Below, piece by piece: positions 1-13,400 of a stretch of 64,000 nt of DNA. The stretch's first letter is position 1. Each line of letters opens with the position of its first letter. The DNA comes from Lithospermum erythrorhizon. Its lineage: Eukaryota; Streptophyta; Magnoliopsida; Boraginales; Boraginaceae. The stretch lies in the NCBI GenBank assembly GCA_019722365.1, contig JADFUC010000260.1, forward strand, positions 34,675 to 98,674, in the 5' to 3' direction. Below the pieces are notes generated by a model. The model made no database searches. It had not been told where the DNA came from and saw only the letters and a program-made list of their open reading frames with translations. The translations under genes and the position numbers were made by a program.

Positions 1-1190
1 ACAGTCATTGCACCTCGAGCTACCTGGGGCTTGCCTTCACCGAACGCCGTCAGTAACCATCCTCATCCACCGACTCACGTAAATCAAGCTTCCTTTCACT
101 TCAAATACATGCCTCACTTTAGTCAATCTCCAGGTAGAACCATTCACAAATAAGTTCACATCTCCCCATACCTTCAATCTCGGCTCACCAAGAAGTAGCA
201 TGAAACCTAATTCCATAATCTCTAGCCATATAATTGAACATTATATCCCCTGAGCAAGGAAGTATGAAACGATGCTCCCCGAAACAAGAATCCAAGAATT
301 TATCGAGCAATCAACAAGAGTAGAGCATCCGTGATAGTCACTCAACAACATTCATTATCGCCTCGCTGCCCTCTCGACTACCGTGAGCCTCAGATTGCCG
401 CAACATGCGACCGCTTTTACACATCCCCAAAGACCTCAAGAGTACGCCCTCCAAATCTCGACTTACTCTTCCTCTTTACTTTGACCTCCATTTATTATTT
501 TTTGTCGCTTCCCTTTGTCATAGTTCCTACTGCCTACATTCAATGCGTGACCTTTCTCAACCTATCATTCTCCGAACTTCTTCGACGCACATCGCCTTCG
601 ACCACCTTAAGCCGCAGAACTTTTCTATTTCCGATCAATTACTCACAGCAGCCTCTCATTTGGCCCCAACTATCTCAAGCAAAGATGCCAATAGTATCAA
701 TGCTTGTAATTCATCCCCGGTTAACCTCTCAACAAGAGACAACCTGATTTATCAAACTATTAAAATCATTAAGGTGCCTAGCACCTGAGTATTCATCGAT
801 CCTCAAGTTGAAACAATTGCTTCCATCAACCGCATCTTATCACAAGGATGTTTTTTTCATATAACCCCGACAAAGCTATCATCAAGCCTCCTTTGTCGTG
901 GTCTCTCGCTACATTGGCAACAACGTTTAGACAAAGGCCCGGTCTCACTATACCCAAGACTTGGGTTCATCTAGCTCGCTCCACTCTTCAATCTCCATAT
1001 TTTAAGTGGCTTCGCTATAGCAATAAGCTTCTTCCCATACAAATAATCCTTCATATTCATCTTCCAATGTAAATCAACCCCATCGAATTTATCTATAGCA
1101 TAAGTGTTTCCATACACCTTTCGCATTTTGCCATTGTGTTTCAGATAAGCCAGGCATCGTAATGCTTTCAACCAAAGTTCTCCTACAACA
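1..1190 (-). mobile_element. Ty1/copia retrotransposon remnant, gag to protease
   Basis: On the minus strand the stretch around 1075-960 reads as a copia gag start (KFDG..LHWK.NMKDYLYGKKL). Around 955-850 it reads like the UBN2 gag core (LGIVRP, NVVANVA, KGGLM..LSGLYEK), and around 725-675 as DELQALILLASL, which ends that domain. Between about 240 and 60 the minus strand resembles the protease-region strand found before copia integrase (WGDVNLFVNGSTW, then TKVRHVFEVKGSLIYVSRW). The same gag recurs at 34.25-34.5 kb. Frames are broken throughout and no continuous ORF survives. The element runs off the left edge, so its pol and 3' LTR are outside. The 5' LTR should lie above about 1.2 kb, but I cannot place its ends. 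Overlapping plus-strand ORFs at 331-788 look like frame shadows. Confidence 0.7.
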
Positions 1191-3119
1191 ATTGCTTGGG
1201 AATGAACGATACAACTAAAATGTATATATCAAACACTCAAACATGTATTTAGTCTAATATCTCGAGTAATCAACGTATTAACAATTGAAAATACCGAAAG
1301 CAAATAACACCCTAGATTTTATTGTGTTCCTCCCTCAAGGTACTTCCCTCAAGGCAGTAAAATCAAATCTGTGAATGAACTCAAATCATCAAGCATAAAA
1401 GTCCTATCAAACTAAGCCTTCTCCAATCGGTTAAATACTATAATCTAGTATTCTCTACCTTCAGATAAATTCTACACACCAGATTTAGCTTAAACAGATA
1501 TACAAAATGATACTAATCAAGTAGATAACAACTCTATTGAATTTAGAAACAAAAGCAAATTTTGAGGGAGTAAATTAGAATATTTTTAGGATACTGTTCA
1601 ACGACCTAATCCTCACATTTATTCAACGTCATCGATCGAGACTTCACTGAGACCCCCCTGGTCCGCCGACTTCTACGGGTCTCCACCGCAGACGAGACCC
1701 ATCGACCTCAAACACTAAAAAAAAGCCTTCAAAAACTCACCAATTACGAGACAACTGAAAGTCAACTAAAATAAATTTCAATGCTAGTCAATACAAACAT
1801 AAACATTAAATCCACTCTTATTAACAAAAAACGATTGTCCAATAGGCCTACCTGCGACTAGCCAATATGATTTGAGGGAAGCACTGCCCTTTGAGTTGCA
1901 CGGAAACAATAACTAAATAATAACAAGTGGGATTTAACTGATGGGTTATAGTAGTACTATAAAACAAAAAATAATAACCAAAGCAAAACAAAATTAATAA
2001 ATTAAAATTAATAACTAAATAATAAAAATTAATAAACAAATTAATAAACTAAAATTATTAAACAAATTTGAAATAATAACTAAAAAATAATTAAAAACAA
2101 CTAAAAATTCAAATAAGAACTAAAATAATAAACAAATTAATAAACAAATTCAAATAATAAGTAAAAAATAATAAACATTGGAAATAATAACTTAAAATTC
2201 TGGAGATTAATAAACACCTTAAGGGTCTTGAATGTTTGAAATGATTGAATCAAGCTTTAGAGTTTAGGGTTTTTTGTCTGTGGTCCGATAACAAAAAGCA
2301 CGAATTTGGTGATGATGGAGGGGATATTAGAAGAGGTATAAGTTAAGAAAATGTGGCCCTCCCAGGAGAAGTAGAAGAGGGCTTCACCAAGATTTGAGAG
2401 AAGAGAGGAATTTGGAGAAATTGCAAAGCCAAGAAAAAATGAGGCAAAGGATAAATATTGTTTGAGGCTCATCAAATTCCATCAACTATGTTATTGTTGT
2501 TGTGGCTCTACACTGAGTTGCTTCTAATTTTATCGAACCGTATCGGATTTGCATTTGCCTTCCCAGCTTCAACAAACCCTTTCGTGCCCACAAGCTGAAA
2601 TTGTGCACTTGTAAACGAGACATGATCCAGACTCATCATTTCATTAAATCCCCATGATCGTTTCTAATCTCATGACTGCCCGTCTGCGCATATTCCTTAT
2701 TAATGCATTTTCTCCAGGAAATTCAAATCCTTGTTACAAATCCCACAGAAAACTCCCTCAGCTCCAAATTCTATCTTCCGACTTTGGAATACAGTGTAAC
2801 AAGTGCATTACCACAACACTCCTATGTCCAATCCAGACTTTAAGACATTACAAAAACAGAGTTCCAAGATTAAACTTCTCATGTAATCCGCAATAAATTT
2901 GAGCAAAGAAACACTTGCTTAACTGACTGCATCACAAATACCACCCACTTGGGGAATGCATCTACTAGCAAAAACACAATGCCTCTTTCATTCATAAACC
3001 CCAAAGTATTATATCTCAACTGTTATACACACACCAAACAAGAAACGGCCGAAAACAAATTACTAAAATACCCCAAATCTTAACACTCTCCATGTCATGT
3101 TAATGTTTGACTATCGACA
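1191..3119. other. AT-rich stretch without a recognisable gene
   Basis: The left part may contain the 5' LTR of the copia remnant at 1-1190. Positions 1960-2230 are a low-complexity run of short taataaac/aaattaata words. A minus-strand ORF of 72 codons lies at 2257-2475, rich in F, L and S; I recognise no family and there is no supporting splice or start context. No RNA gene or long ORF is visible. Confidence 0.5.
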
Positions 3120-4512
3120 AAGCTGATTGAAAAACAAGTTTAATTATCTTCATGATTGTATACCAATGTTTAATTCGCTTATAAGAAAAACAAAACAAAA
3201 AGTCAATAAATTGGTTAGGTATAAAACAATCATAAGATTTGTTCGTATTGTTCCATTACAAACACGGAATAAACTCTCGCCATTACAAAACATACAAGTA
3301 AAATTACTAGTTTGTCATCAAACATGCAAAAAAAAATCGAAAGTACACGAAAAATATTTTAGAAAAATGGTCTTTATTGATATTGTGGAATCAAAAGCAC
3401 CATTTCTATTACATTGTAAAAAATTTTGTTGTGACTACCTGGGCCACCTGGGCCGCAATGGTTTTGAGCGTCTCGCTTGTTTCTAGTCGAACTTGTAGCC
3501 ATGTATCAACCGGTCGGTAAAGGTAATCGCAGTGGACCATCCCTAGTTTTGGAAACTTGTAGTCACACATGCTGCACATAAAAACGCTTCTTGAAATCCT
3601 AGGAGAATTCTAATAAATTCAACCGAGACGATTACAATAGATATTCGTTATATGTGTGCTATGACGTATTTAAAAAAAACTTGATAAAATTAATACACAT
3701 AACTTCAATAATTTTACAATATGAAGACATATCTCAATTCATAATTGACAAATAACTCTTGCAATTAATAAAAATAATCTTAATGAACAACATTTCAAAA
3801 ATCCAAACATAACATATAATTTCCATGGTCAGCTCTTAATAAACATAAGATAAACTCTCGCTTTTATTGTGAAACAATCATTGGCTCAATTCGCTTATTA
3901 TTGTGAAAAACAGCCATGATCTAAATTCGCTTAGTATGTAACAACAAACATCAGAATTCTATTAGCATATAATCACGTAGAAGAGACCTAATGATGAAAT
4001 GATATATTTACGTGTTAAATGAATGGTTATTGCTTCCAAACAAACACAAATGGAGCTTGAGGATGAGGAAGAAAACGAAGGCAGCATAAATATATGAAGA
4101 GAATTTAAATGATTGAGTTGTTTATAAGCAAATAGATAATTCACTTGTTAGCATATAAGCACGAGGAGAATTCTACTGCTTTTCAAACAAATACGGGTGA
4201 ATTACGCTTTTGAAACAATCATTTGACAAATTCGCTTGTTTTGGGATAAATATGGCGCAAATTCGGTTGTTTCCAATCGATTTACGTGAAAGTTGTGTTG
4301 TCAAATCAAGTCATTTTTTGCAGGCAACTTGGGAGACCGCGGAAAGCAAATTGGCCCGAAATTGTAAAGAAAAAGTTAAGCGAATTGGGTTGATGATTAT
4401 TTTCTTACAAGCATGGAACAAATTTGCTTATTTTATAGCGAACACGGAACAAATTTGCTTGTTTTATAGCAAAACATGGAAAAATTTGCTTGAAATAATT
4501 CGACGAAAGTAA
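3120..4512. repeat. Diverged array of gcttgtttt-type short repeats
   Basis: Short words of the type aaattcgcttgttttat...acaaacat recur in diverged form, for example around 3860-3960, 4200-4260 and 4410-4500. They match the cleaner 31-bp repeats at 6.1-6.24 kb, so this looks like an older part of the same satellite field. ORFs here (3127-3486, 4210-4512) are repeat translations without family resemblance. Confidence 0.5.
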
Positions 4513-4739
4513 TCATGTATAGTCGTAAGTCATGCATGTGAATCATATCTCTTGCTTTGAACGTAGTAAACGTTAACTTATTATCAATTTGCATAATGTA
4601 TAAAAGTAGTAAACGCCATTATAATTACTCATTTGAAATTATAAAAACGTTGGTTGTGTTTAACCTATAAATAGCAATGAAAACAACAAGGAATTATGCG
4701 ATAAAATTAAATATATTACACTACATTATATTATTATAC

Positions 4740-6080
4740 TATCAAATTAAATATAATACAACAAAATACATCAAAATACACAAAATACAATCTATAGACG
4801 CTAAATACAACTAAATACATCAAAAATACACAAAATACAACCATATACTCCTAAATACATAGAAATACATCTAAATACAACTAAATACATCAAAATACAC
4901 AAAAATACATCTATATATCGTGCTTAAATGTTGAAGGGTCATTATACCTAGTCATTAATTAACATATCCAAATACACAAAAATACATTCAGTGTATTTGT
5001 TTCTGTTTAGGTGTATTTTTGTGTATTTGGATGTATTTAGTTGTATTTAGGTGTATTTCTATGTAGTCGTCTGACGTCTACGTAGCTATATTATTTAATT
5101 CATTCTTATGTAATTAATTATTTAATTTATTTTTAAGAAATTAATTATTTAATTATTTCTTATGTAATTAATTATTTAATTCATTTTTTAAGTAATTAAT
5201 TATTTAATTATTTCTTATGTAATTAATTATTTAATTCATTCTTTTGTAATTAATTAATTCTTATGTATTATTTAATTCTTATGTAGCTTGTTTTTGTTTT
5301 GTTTATAACAAACATTAAATGAATTAGCTTGTTGTCTTATAAACATGGGATGAATTCGCATAAATACACCCATATATGCCTAAATACATAGAAATACACC
5401 TAAATACATCAAAATTCACAAAAATACACCTATATACGCCTAAATACATATAAATACACCTAAATACATCAAAATACACAAAAATACACCCATATACGCC
5501 TAAATACATAGAAATACACCTAAATACACAAAAATACACCCATATATGCCTAAATACATAGAAATACACCTAAATACAACTAAATATATCAAAATTCACA
5601 AAAATATACTCATATACGCCTAAATACATAGAAATACACACTTAACATAACTAAATATTATCAGGTCATTTAAATACATTCAAATATTATCAAATATACA
5701 CAAAAATACATTATAAATGTAAATGAAATCATTGAAATTTATTAAATTTCAAATGTATTTGTTTTTATGTTTAGGTGTATTTTTTGTGTATTTGGATGTA
5801 TCTAGTCAGATTTAGGTGTATTTCTATGTAGTCGCTTCAAGGCCTACGTGAAATATATATTATTTGATTCATTCTTATGTAATTAATTATTTAATTTATT
5901 TTTAAGTAATTAATTATTTAATTATTTCTTTATGTAATTAATTATTTAATTCATTCTTTTGTAAAATGAATTCTTGTGTATTATCTTAATTTTATGTAGT
6001 TGTTCTGTTTTGTTTATAACAAAACATTAAATGAATTAGCTTGTTGTCTTATAAACACGGGATGAATTCATTGCTCAATT
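4740..6080. repeat. Composite AT-rich satellite with a large direct duplication
   Basis: The segment 4985-5355 is repeated in the same orientation at about 5745-6068. Both copies run from a tgtatttgtttctgtttagg-type start through tctatgtagtcg, the attaattatttaatt block and gtttataacaaacattaaatg, and end at aacatgggatgaattc. Between them lies an array of about five units of roughly 60 bp (starts near 5361, 5422, 5482, 5531, 5603) built from aaatacacccatatacgcct. The left flank (4745-4960) carries the same words. Forward acaaaaatacat and reverse atgtatttttgt words face each other, so the block can also form hairpins. Confidence 0.75.
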
Positions 6081-6240
6081 TACAAACATGAATGTAACTC
6101 GCTTGTTGTCTTATAAACATGAAAAAAACTTGCTTGTTTTCTTACAAACGAATTCGCTTGTTTTGTTACAAGCATAAAGTAAATTCGCTTGTTTTCTTAC
6201 AAGCATGACCGAAATTCGCTTGTTTTCTAATAAACATTGG
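6081..6240 (+). repeat. 31-bp tandem repeat (aattcgcttgttttcttac)
   Basis: The word cgcttgtt starts near 6101, 6132, 6156, 6187 and 6218. The spacing is 31, 24, 31 and 31 bp, and each unit continues with cttacaagcat or a variant. It abuts the composite satellite on its left. Confidence 0.75.
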
Positions 6241-7770
6241 GCGTGTTCGCTTTTCTCGAAAAGGGTAAAACAGTCATTTTCCTACTTCATTTTACTGCTT
6301 GGGCAGGCTTAAAGCCTGGGTGCCTCAGACATACCCGAACTCCGATATACCAACTTCGAAAAATTCTCATTGCCATACCGAATTCCCCACACTTACTATA
6401 CACATTCATAAGCCGACTTCGACAAAGTCGATAACCCCAAAACCTGTTATCGAGAATCCGTGGACTCGAGCCCCCTCGCTTGGGCAAGCCCGGTCCTCAC
6501 CATTATCCCCTTTAAGCGCAATGGCTACTGAAACTTCTCACCGATGTAGGATACCCTTTGAAGATGACGCTGGAATATAGCAAGAGTTTAAATTCTATTG
6601 TTATCATGCAAGTAATTGAGCATAGAATGGGCGCATGAAATGAAAGTGTTTAGGACTTTTATCGAACACGCGACGGGTATCGCTAAAAAGAGCTTAATGG
6701 GTTAAGTGGAAGTTGGACTGCTGGAAGGGTTTAGTGTATGTAGGTTTTATGTTCCGCTTGTTTTTGGGGTGTGAATGTAGGTAAAATGAAGGATAATATT
6801 CGATTTATCTGCTCGGGGGGTTCTAAAATTTATTTTACCTAGGTAAATATATTTACCTAGATTCTCCTAGGATAGGTTACATTCAACTAAAAATCATTCA
6901 CCCTCAAAATGGAGTATAATGTATTCACCTAGTCAAGGTTAACATTATCCAAACAACATTTTAATACATTCACCTAGATTCACCTCGATCCCCCTTTCTT
7001 AGGATAATTTTGAAAGATTATCCTCCCCTTGATTCACCTCAATCCAAACATACATTATTAGATTTTTTTGGGCCATGTGTCATTAGAAATATCGGGATTT
7101 TGAGCGTTGAGGTTATATATGGTAGGTAATAAATTTTTTTTAATCAAATGTATGGTAATAAATTGTGTCATAATAGAAGTTTATGAGCATTCGAGGGCAT
7201 ATATTTAAGTAATACTATACACACTCCAAATAGATTTTGTAATAAAATAACTATTTTAACTCCGAAAAGATAACTTCCTCAATTATTAGAGCAAAATAGT
7301 ACCACCCCCAAACAAAACACTTTTTGGGTGTATTCATAATTATAATTAAACACAATAGATATTTAAAGGAGAAATCTAAACGGTAATTTCCATTTTAGTC
7401 TCTAGATTAATTTGTACAATAATAGTATCATTTATTTAGCACATCGCCAAGAGGTCGTGTGACTTTATGTTTAGATGAAGAAAATTTTCATTTGAAAATG
7501 AATTTGGATTTGAGCTTATTTAGCGCACCGCTAAGAGGTCGGACGACTCCCTCGCTGCAAAGACCATGTCGAGCCAAATTTTGTATCGGATTACCGGGCT
7601 TTAGCTTAATTTTCTACTAGATGTGTCATTTAACGGATAACAACTGGCATGCAATGAGTATCGCTAGTCAGGTGCCGTGGTGGTAGATATAGATAGCGTA
7701 TGCATTAGTAGGACAACTGCTCGAGATGATGTCGTAAGATCGCCTCAATAGATGTAATAAATGAGAAGAT
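6241..7770. other. Intergenic DNA, no supported gene
   Basis: Overlapping short ORFs occur on both strands at 6237-6580, including a minus-strand peptide containing YSKCGEFGMAMRIF, which looks superficially PPR-like but is isolated. The part 6780-7080 holds repeated acctagg/cctaggt words typical of a decayed MITE, without clear ends. A 26-bp direct repeat (tatttagc.ca.cgc.aagaggtcg) occurs at 7432-7457 and 7516-7541. Confidence 0.45.
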
Positions 7771-8816
7771 CGTTGGAAATCAATGAAAATTGATTCCCCT
7801 TTTATTACGCCCATTACTTACAATTGTGTATCAATTCATTTACTAGGTTGGTTAAATGTGATTACTGGAACTTAGTGTTCACCTTAGTAATCAGATATTA
7901 CTAGTTTGGGCTTCCTCAGCGATAATTCTAAGAGGCTATGAGCGACATTGTGATCTTACTTCATTAATCAAGTTTATAATAATAGTAATTGGTCAATTAT
8001 TATTATTATACAACTTACTATTATCTCGAGCCTGTAAGGTCACACACACATACAAAGGATATTCTCGAATTATATTTCCATCCATAAAATTAAATGAGAC
8101 TTTGTATATTAAGAGAGATGTATCTCTCAATATTTATGTATTTGATGAATATATATCAATTTAACATCAATTGGTTAAACTTCAAGTAAGTTTGATCAAT
8201 TAAGCAATTGAAATTGATGAATAACTCGATAAATTATTCTCGGAGCAGTGACTATTAGTGTTTTAATTGACTTGTTAAGTTCATTAAAAATAAAACAACT
8301 CACTAGTGACTCATTATTTGATTAGAAGCACATAACAAATTAATTAAGTTAACGAGTTAAACCGATTTCTTAACGAGTTGCTTAACGGGTGGAAATTGGC
8401 AAATGGTATTTAAAGGAAGAGACAAGGGTTTTTCATTTCATGAAATCAAAAACCCTTGCCTCCACCTTTTGAGAAAAGCCGCCCCCCTCCCTAAGAAATG
8501 GAAGAGAATTTCTCTTCCATTTTTGTTCCTCACAACTCTAGCAAGTTCAAGTCTACGGATTCGATTCCCTCCCCGAAGCACCCAGAGGGACATCGCTTTG
8601 GTGTTGGACAAGCAATTGGAGAGAGGTTGCTCATGGGTATTCACGTGAGGCATCTACTTTGAGGAGTTGGTTTCATTTCGCTCGTTGCAAATGTAAGAAC
8701 TCTTTATTCATAATATAATTTATGTGTTTTAGATTAATATACGTGATTTCTTTGGTGATCCGATGTATGAATCGTGGGTGTTTAATCACAAATATAATTC
8801 ATACTAGATTCTAACA
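7771..8816 (+). repeat. 5' LTR of Angela/Tork-like copia-type element D
   Basis: The LTR starts at cgttggaaatcaatg, where sister copies have a tgttgg start, and ends at ctagattctaaca, about 1046 bp. It is followed by aaagg...cagag, a damaged version of the usual tRNA-Met primer-binding site. Family members share tataataatagtaattgg, the attattattatac block, ttaacgagttgcttaacggg and gatccggatgtatgaat; other copies sit at 13.4-14.2 plus 19.5 kb, 20.8, 22.4, 54.9 (minus) and 57.4 kb. ORFs inside (8403-8653) are LTR translations. Confidence 0.85.
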
Positions 8817-11800
8817 AAGGGTCTCGCAGAGTTTACTCAAGTTTGATGTATTTTATCTAGTTTGGATTTCGTGTATTGACATACAGTTAGTTAATTTGAT
8901 TATTTCATGATTTATATATTCAATTGATGAATATATAATATGAAAAAATCAACCCATTTTATATGTATATCACACGGCTGGAATCATCATTTCAATGTAT
9001 TAATTTTGATGATTTGATGTTTATTTAATTGTTTCATGAATTGAAAGGGATTAAAAATTGATTAGTTTGCATTTTTAATTTGAGGTAGAATTACTTCAAT
9101 TCGCCGTTGAACTTCGTCGTCCGTTTTAGAAAACCCTAAATGTATTTTATTTAATTATTTTTGGTTTTAAAAATTATTGGTAATTATTAATTTCGTTTTT
9201 AAATGTTAAATCATAAATTTTTTCATTAAGATGATTGAATATATATCTTGAATGGCATTAAATTTGATTTATACTTCCCTTCATGTTATTTCTATTAATT
9301 GGATAATTTTGAAAATATTTTCACGGTGACTTTTAATTTTTGAATTTGGAATAAATTACTTGTGGCAATTATTCCATGATTTGGGAAGCTGGTTGATAAT
9401 TATTGTATTAATACAATAATTATCATTAATCATGTGTGAATATATTCAAATTCAAAATTTACATTAATCGATAATTAGTTGTAAAGCCAATGGGTAATTA
9501 ATTAGTTGTCAATTATGAACACATTTAATCTAATTTCATTTAATATATATGACATTAAATGTATTTATCTATTTTAATATTTTGCCCATATATTTTGTTA
9601 TGGAATGGAAAGGAGGTATTTATTTAGATATGACCCAGCCATTTATTTATTTACGCCCCGCTGCATCGGAAAATGTCAGAAACGAATTCTCGCTCGAAGT
9701 CGCATTTCTTTTATTCTTGTATTTATTTACCCACAAGCCTCGCATGTCGCCTAAGTTGCTGTAGTAGTAGTACGTAACAAGATAACATTTCCACAAAGAC
9801 GGCACTGGAGAACTTTCGGTTTCAAGGAATCGAAAATACAAGACTTCCACTTCTAAAGTGTCAGTAGTGACTTATGTTAGCATTTCACATGTTAAGTGAC
9901 GAATAGGTCCTAGTGGGTCATATATCTATATCTCCTAAATGTGTATTATTTATTTATTTTTCATGTGCGTTGTGCATAAGTTGCTTTGAATATGTGCTAT
10001 CTATGCATGGCTAAATAAAGAATAACATTAATCTCACCAATTAAAAATTTAAGCAACGTATCAAGCCAATTTTAAAGTCACAAATCGGTTGCATCATCCT
10101 CAACACACCGCGACGGGCAAAAAGCTACGCTTTGCACTTTGAAATGACAATGGATCATGTTGAAGTGATTTCCACTAACGCTGTGGCCATGATCACCCAA
10201 GTAACTATTTGTTTAATCGTACGCTAACCGCCTTGTCGAGACAGTCGTAGCATCCTCGTATACATGCCAAGGACAAGAGTTATGTAGTGCTTCACAATTG
10301 GTTGGTAACCTACCATTGGGCCGATTCAAATGTATGTAGTGTTGCCGCTTGAATCCGGGCATAATAGATTTTGGTACTTGTCATATTACTTTACATAATT
10401 GGTTGATAAACCTACTATTGTACTTTGATTTGCCGTTTGAATCCAAGTATAGTGGATCTTGATACCTTGTATATTTTGTGAGATTTGAAGTACGGGTATC
10501 ATATTTACAATTCATTTTGTAAATACGTATGGATTGTTTTGAACTACACTGTTTATTTTAAGTTGCATATTTCCTATTATGCAAACTAAATGCATAACCT
10601 TATAATGTGAAATAAACTAAGTTAAGGAGAAATCCGAATGACTTGTTGAAACAAAGTGTTACAATGCGATCTCCTTCAACCATTGCAATCGGTTGTGGCG
10701 TTAACAGGAAACTTAAATACTACAAACATTTAAGACTCGATTCAATCATGTTGATATTTCTGAGTTTTGTCTAAGTGAATAAATTCACATGATATAATTG
10801 AAGGGATAATTAATTTTGACTCAATCAAGATGAGATGATGCTATGAAAAACCAATATGTCATATTGTCTCTTAGCCACCAAACAAGCCTTAAATAATAAA
10901 TAGTTCGATCACTTTTATAACTCGCCATCAGAAACTATTGAATGATCTTGAATGTTGTGTATCTACATCTCAGGACATGTGATTGGGTATTTAATTTCTT
11001 TAACATGATGAACATGGTTCATGAATTGTGATGAAACAAAAGCTTATGGTATGTAACCAAATAAGCAAAGTTATCTATTCGGTTCTCACGTCACTTGTAC
11101 AGATGAGTGAACATGGAACTATAAGTTGAAGTTAATGATTCACTTCATTATTTCGAACTTCAAAGCATAGAAAGAAGGATTTTAAGTAACATTTAGGAAT
11201 TGAAAGAGAGATTTGATTAAATCTCATATCTCAAATAATTTTGTTGTCAAAGCTGTAATGTCTTTTTTACAGCTACCGTTGTCGAGAACACTAGTTTTGA
11301 CTCACATGATTTAATCATGGATATGAGCCAAGTATAACAATAGTTGGAAGACAAGATACAAAGAAAGTTATCGAGCTCTTGTGTAATGATAGGCGACTAC
11401 ATTATAAGAGCAATACAGTTTTAAATCCTGTATACGGCGTGGTCGATTCTAAATAATTTTCTTTGCACTTGTAAGAGTAAAAGGGAATGTCATGTTTGAC
11501 TTACACGTTTCCATATCAGGTGATTCTGATTAAGGAAACATTACTCTACTCTTCTTTAAAAGGACATCTTGAACAACAAACGATTGAATAATACTTATGG
11601 GTAATGACTCGAACAAGACTTGAGTATAATCTTGAAAAAGATGAACTAAGTCAACTCTTTACTAAACTCTAGTGGGAGGTTCACTAGTCTAAATTAAGTT
11701 TTTTTTATGTTTATATCTTCAAGTTAATTAAAATTTGAGTCATTGAATGATACATCGTAATTGATAAGAGTACGGAAAGACCATATGAATGTATTTTATC

Positions 11801-13400
11801 AAGCTCTCGAAATGGCATCATCGAGGAGTAAGTAATATATCATCCGAAGAACGACATCATTCTAATCTTTAAAATGTACTTCAAGTTAAGATACGTAATT
11901 AAGGAATTTTGTTTTAATGAAGTTAAAACACAAATGGATGACATCTTTCACTCCCTATACCAAGATAATTTCATTCTAACCTTGATGTAAAGTCATTAGC
12001 TGAGTGATACAGTAAGGATTGAAGTTTAACGTGGTCAAAACACAAAAGAATGAAATAATTTCACATATTATGGCTAGTTTTCACTTACCTTTAAATTAAT
12101 TTATTCATATTCAATCGAGACAACTCAAGAGTTGTATTTGATAAACAAACTTTGAAACATCTCGTATAGGATAAGTTAGTATTATGTCACTGTAGTAGAC
12201 ATAATTCTAACTCGTATCCGTAGTCGATATTAAGTCATTTTGTACATAACCAGAAGGAAGCTGGTATTTATTTCCATCCACTATAGTGTTGCAATTTATT
12301 GTACGTATAGAGTCTTCATTATGAAGTACAAGTAGTGGAAATAAATATGTGACTTGAATGCATTTAAGTGGCTCCATAGGAGATACCAATCCAGTATTAC
12401 AACCTCTCAGTTATATCAAGGAGTATCCACTTTTTGATGAATTTTAAAGCTAAATACAAATGATACAAAATGACAACATGAATAACATTACTCCAATAAA
12501 TGACTCGAGGCTTGGCTTAAATGAAATAAGATGTGAATACATGGGTTGAGTATAAGCCTATTTTATCTTCTCGATGGCGATTCATCAGAGCGAAAGCCCA
12601 TTCTTATATTACCTTCCGATGGCGAATCATCGAGTAATAAATATATTCTCATTAAATGAGAAATTGGGGTCATGAATGAGCGTTTAATCATACATTTGGT
12701 TGAGAAACCAAGATTAAACATATTCATTGGTTGACTGTGCTCATGTTTATTTCAAACTTTCTTATTGCTATTCCACAAGTTGTAACATGTGGGTTTAAGC
12801 AAGTTATCCAAAGAATGTTCCTAAGTAATGATCAGCGAATGATGGATGCTTGACATTGTTATTGGAACTCCACCTCTCAAGCGAGAATATAAAAGAAAGT
12901 TTCTATACTACTAAAATCTAAAGTTATAATGGAGGTTAAATTTCACTTTGATACTTGATGAAAATCAATAAGAATCAAGAGTGACGAAGAACCTTGAGTT
13001 CCTTAAAGGTTAAGGAAGTCAGAATCGCATAAATGAAGTTTAATACTAAATATTGAAGAAATCTTCAGACAACCTTAAAGGGTATAGTAGTGATTGATTG
13101 TACTGTGAGCCTTACATATACGTGACACATGCTATAATCACCACATTATATATTGCTGGAAATTACTCTATATTTGTTTGTTAAGTTTAAGATGTCATGA
13201 AGCCTCGAGGTGATTGAAATCTTATACAGATTAAATTCTATAAATAGTCAAATTCTCTTTATTGACAAAAACAACTCTTCATTAGAGGTCTAAACCTACT
13301 AGTAAGGGCCTCTTTATTAATGAGAGCGTCAAGTCTATTTCATATAGTAATTGATGCGACTCACCGTGATGCCGTGTCAAGGTTGTCAGCACTACAACTA
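8817..13400 (+). mobile_element. Internal region of element D, non-coding (LARD-like)
   Basis: The first 1.8 kb, to about 10.6 kb, aligns by eye with the leader of the related element at 58.2-60.25 kb (shared caatggatcatgttgaag and atttccactaacgc near 10.15 and 59.92 kb). There the leader is followed by gag. Here it is followed by about 2.7 kb without any recognisable gag, protease, integrase, RT or RNase H, and no ORF above about 75 codons. The 3' part near 13.2-13.33 kb matches the minus-strand internal DNA at about 57.2 kb (agattaaattctat, then cttattgaca and tagaggtc). D is therefore a large non-autonomous derivative or a heavily deleted copy. No clear polypurine tract is seen at its 3' end, consistent with a deletion there. 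Confidence 0.65.

Noticed and set aside
331..788. Two overlapping plus-strand ORFs of 127-138 codons
   Set aside because: The opposite strand carries copia gag/protease landmarks; these are frame shadows.
5324..5569. 81-residue ORF rich in Y, F, V, C
   Set aside because: It is a direct translation of the 60-bp tandem repeat with periodic YMYLGVYGCIF-type peptides, with no gene context.
4740..6240. CRISPR-like regularly spaced repeats
   Set aside because: Units are contiguous or nearly so, spacers are themselves repeats, and the genome is a plant's. This is satellite DNA.
6287..6487. Minus-strand PPR-like peptide YSKCGEFGMAMRIF
   Set aside because: One short motif only, no neighbouring PPR repeats in any frame for 2 kb, and overlapping ORFs exist on both strands.
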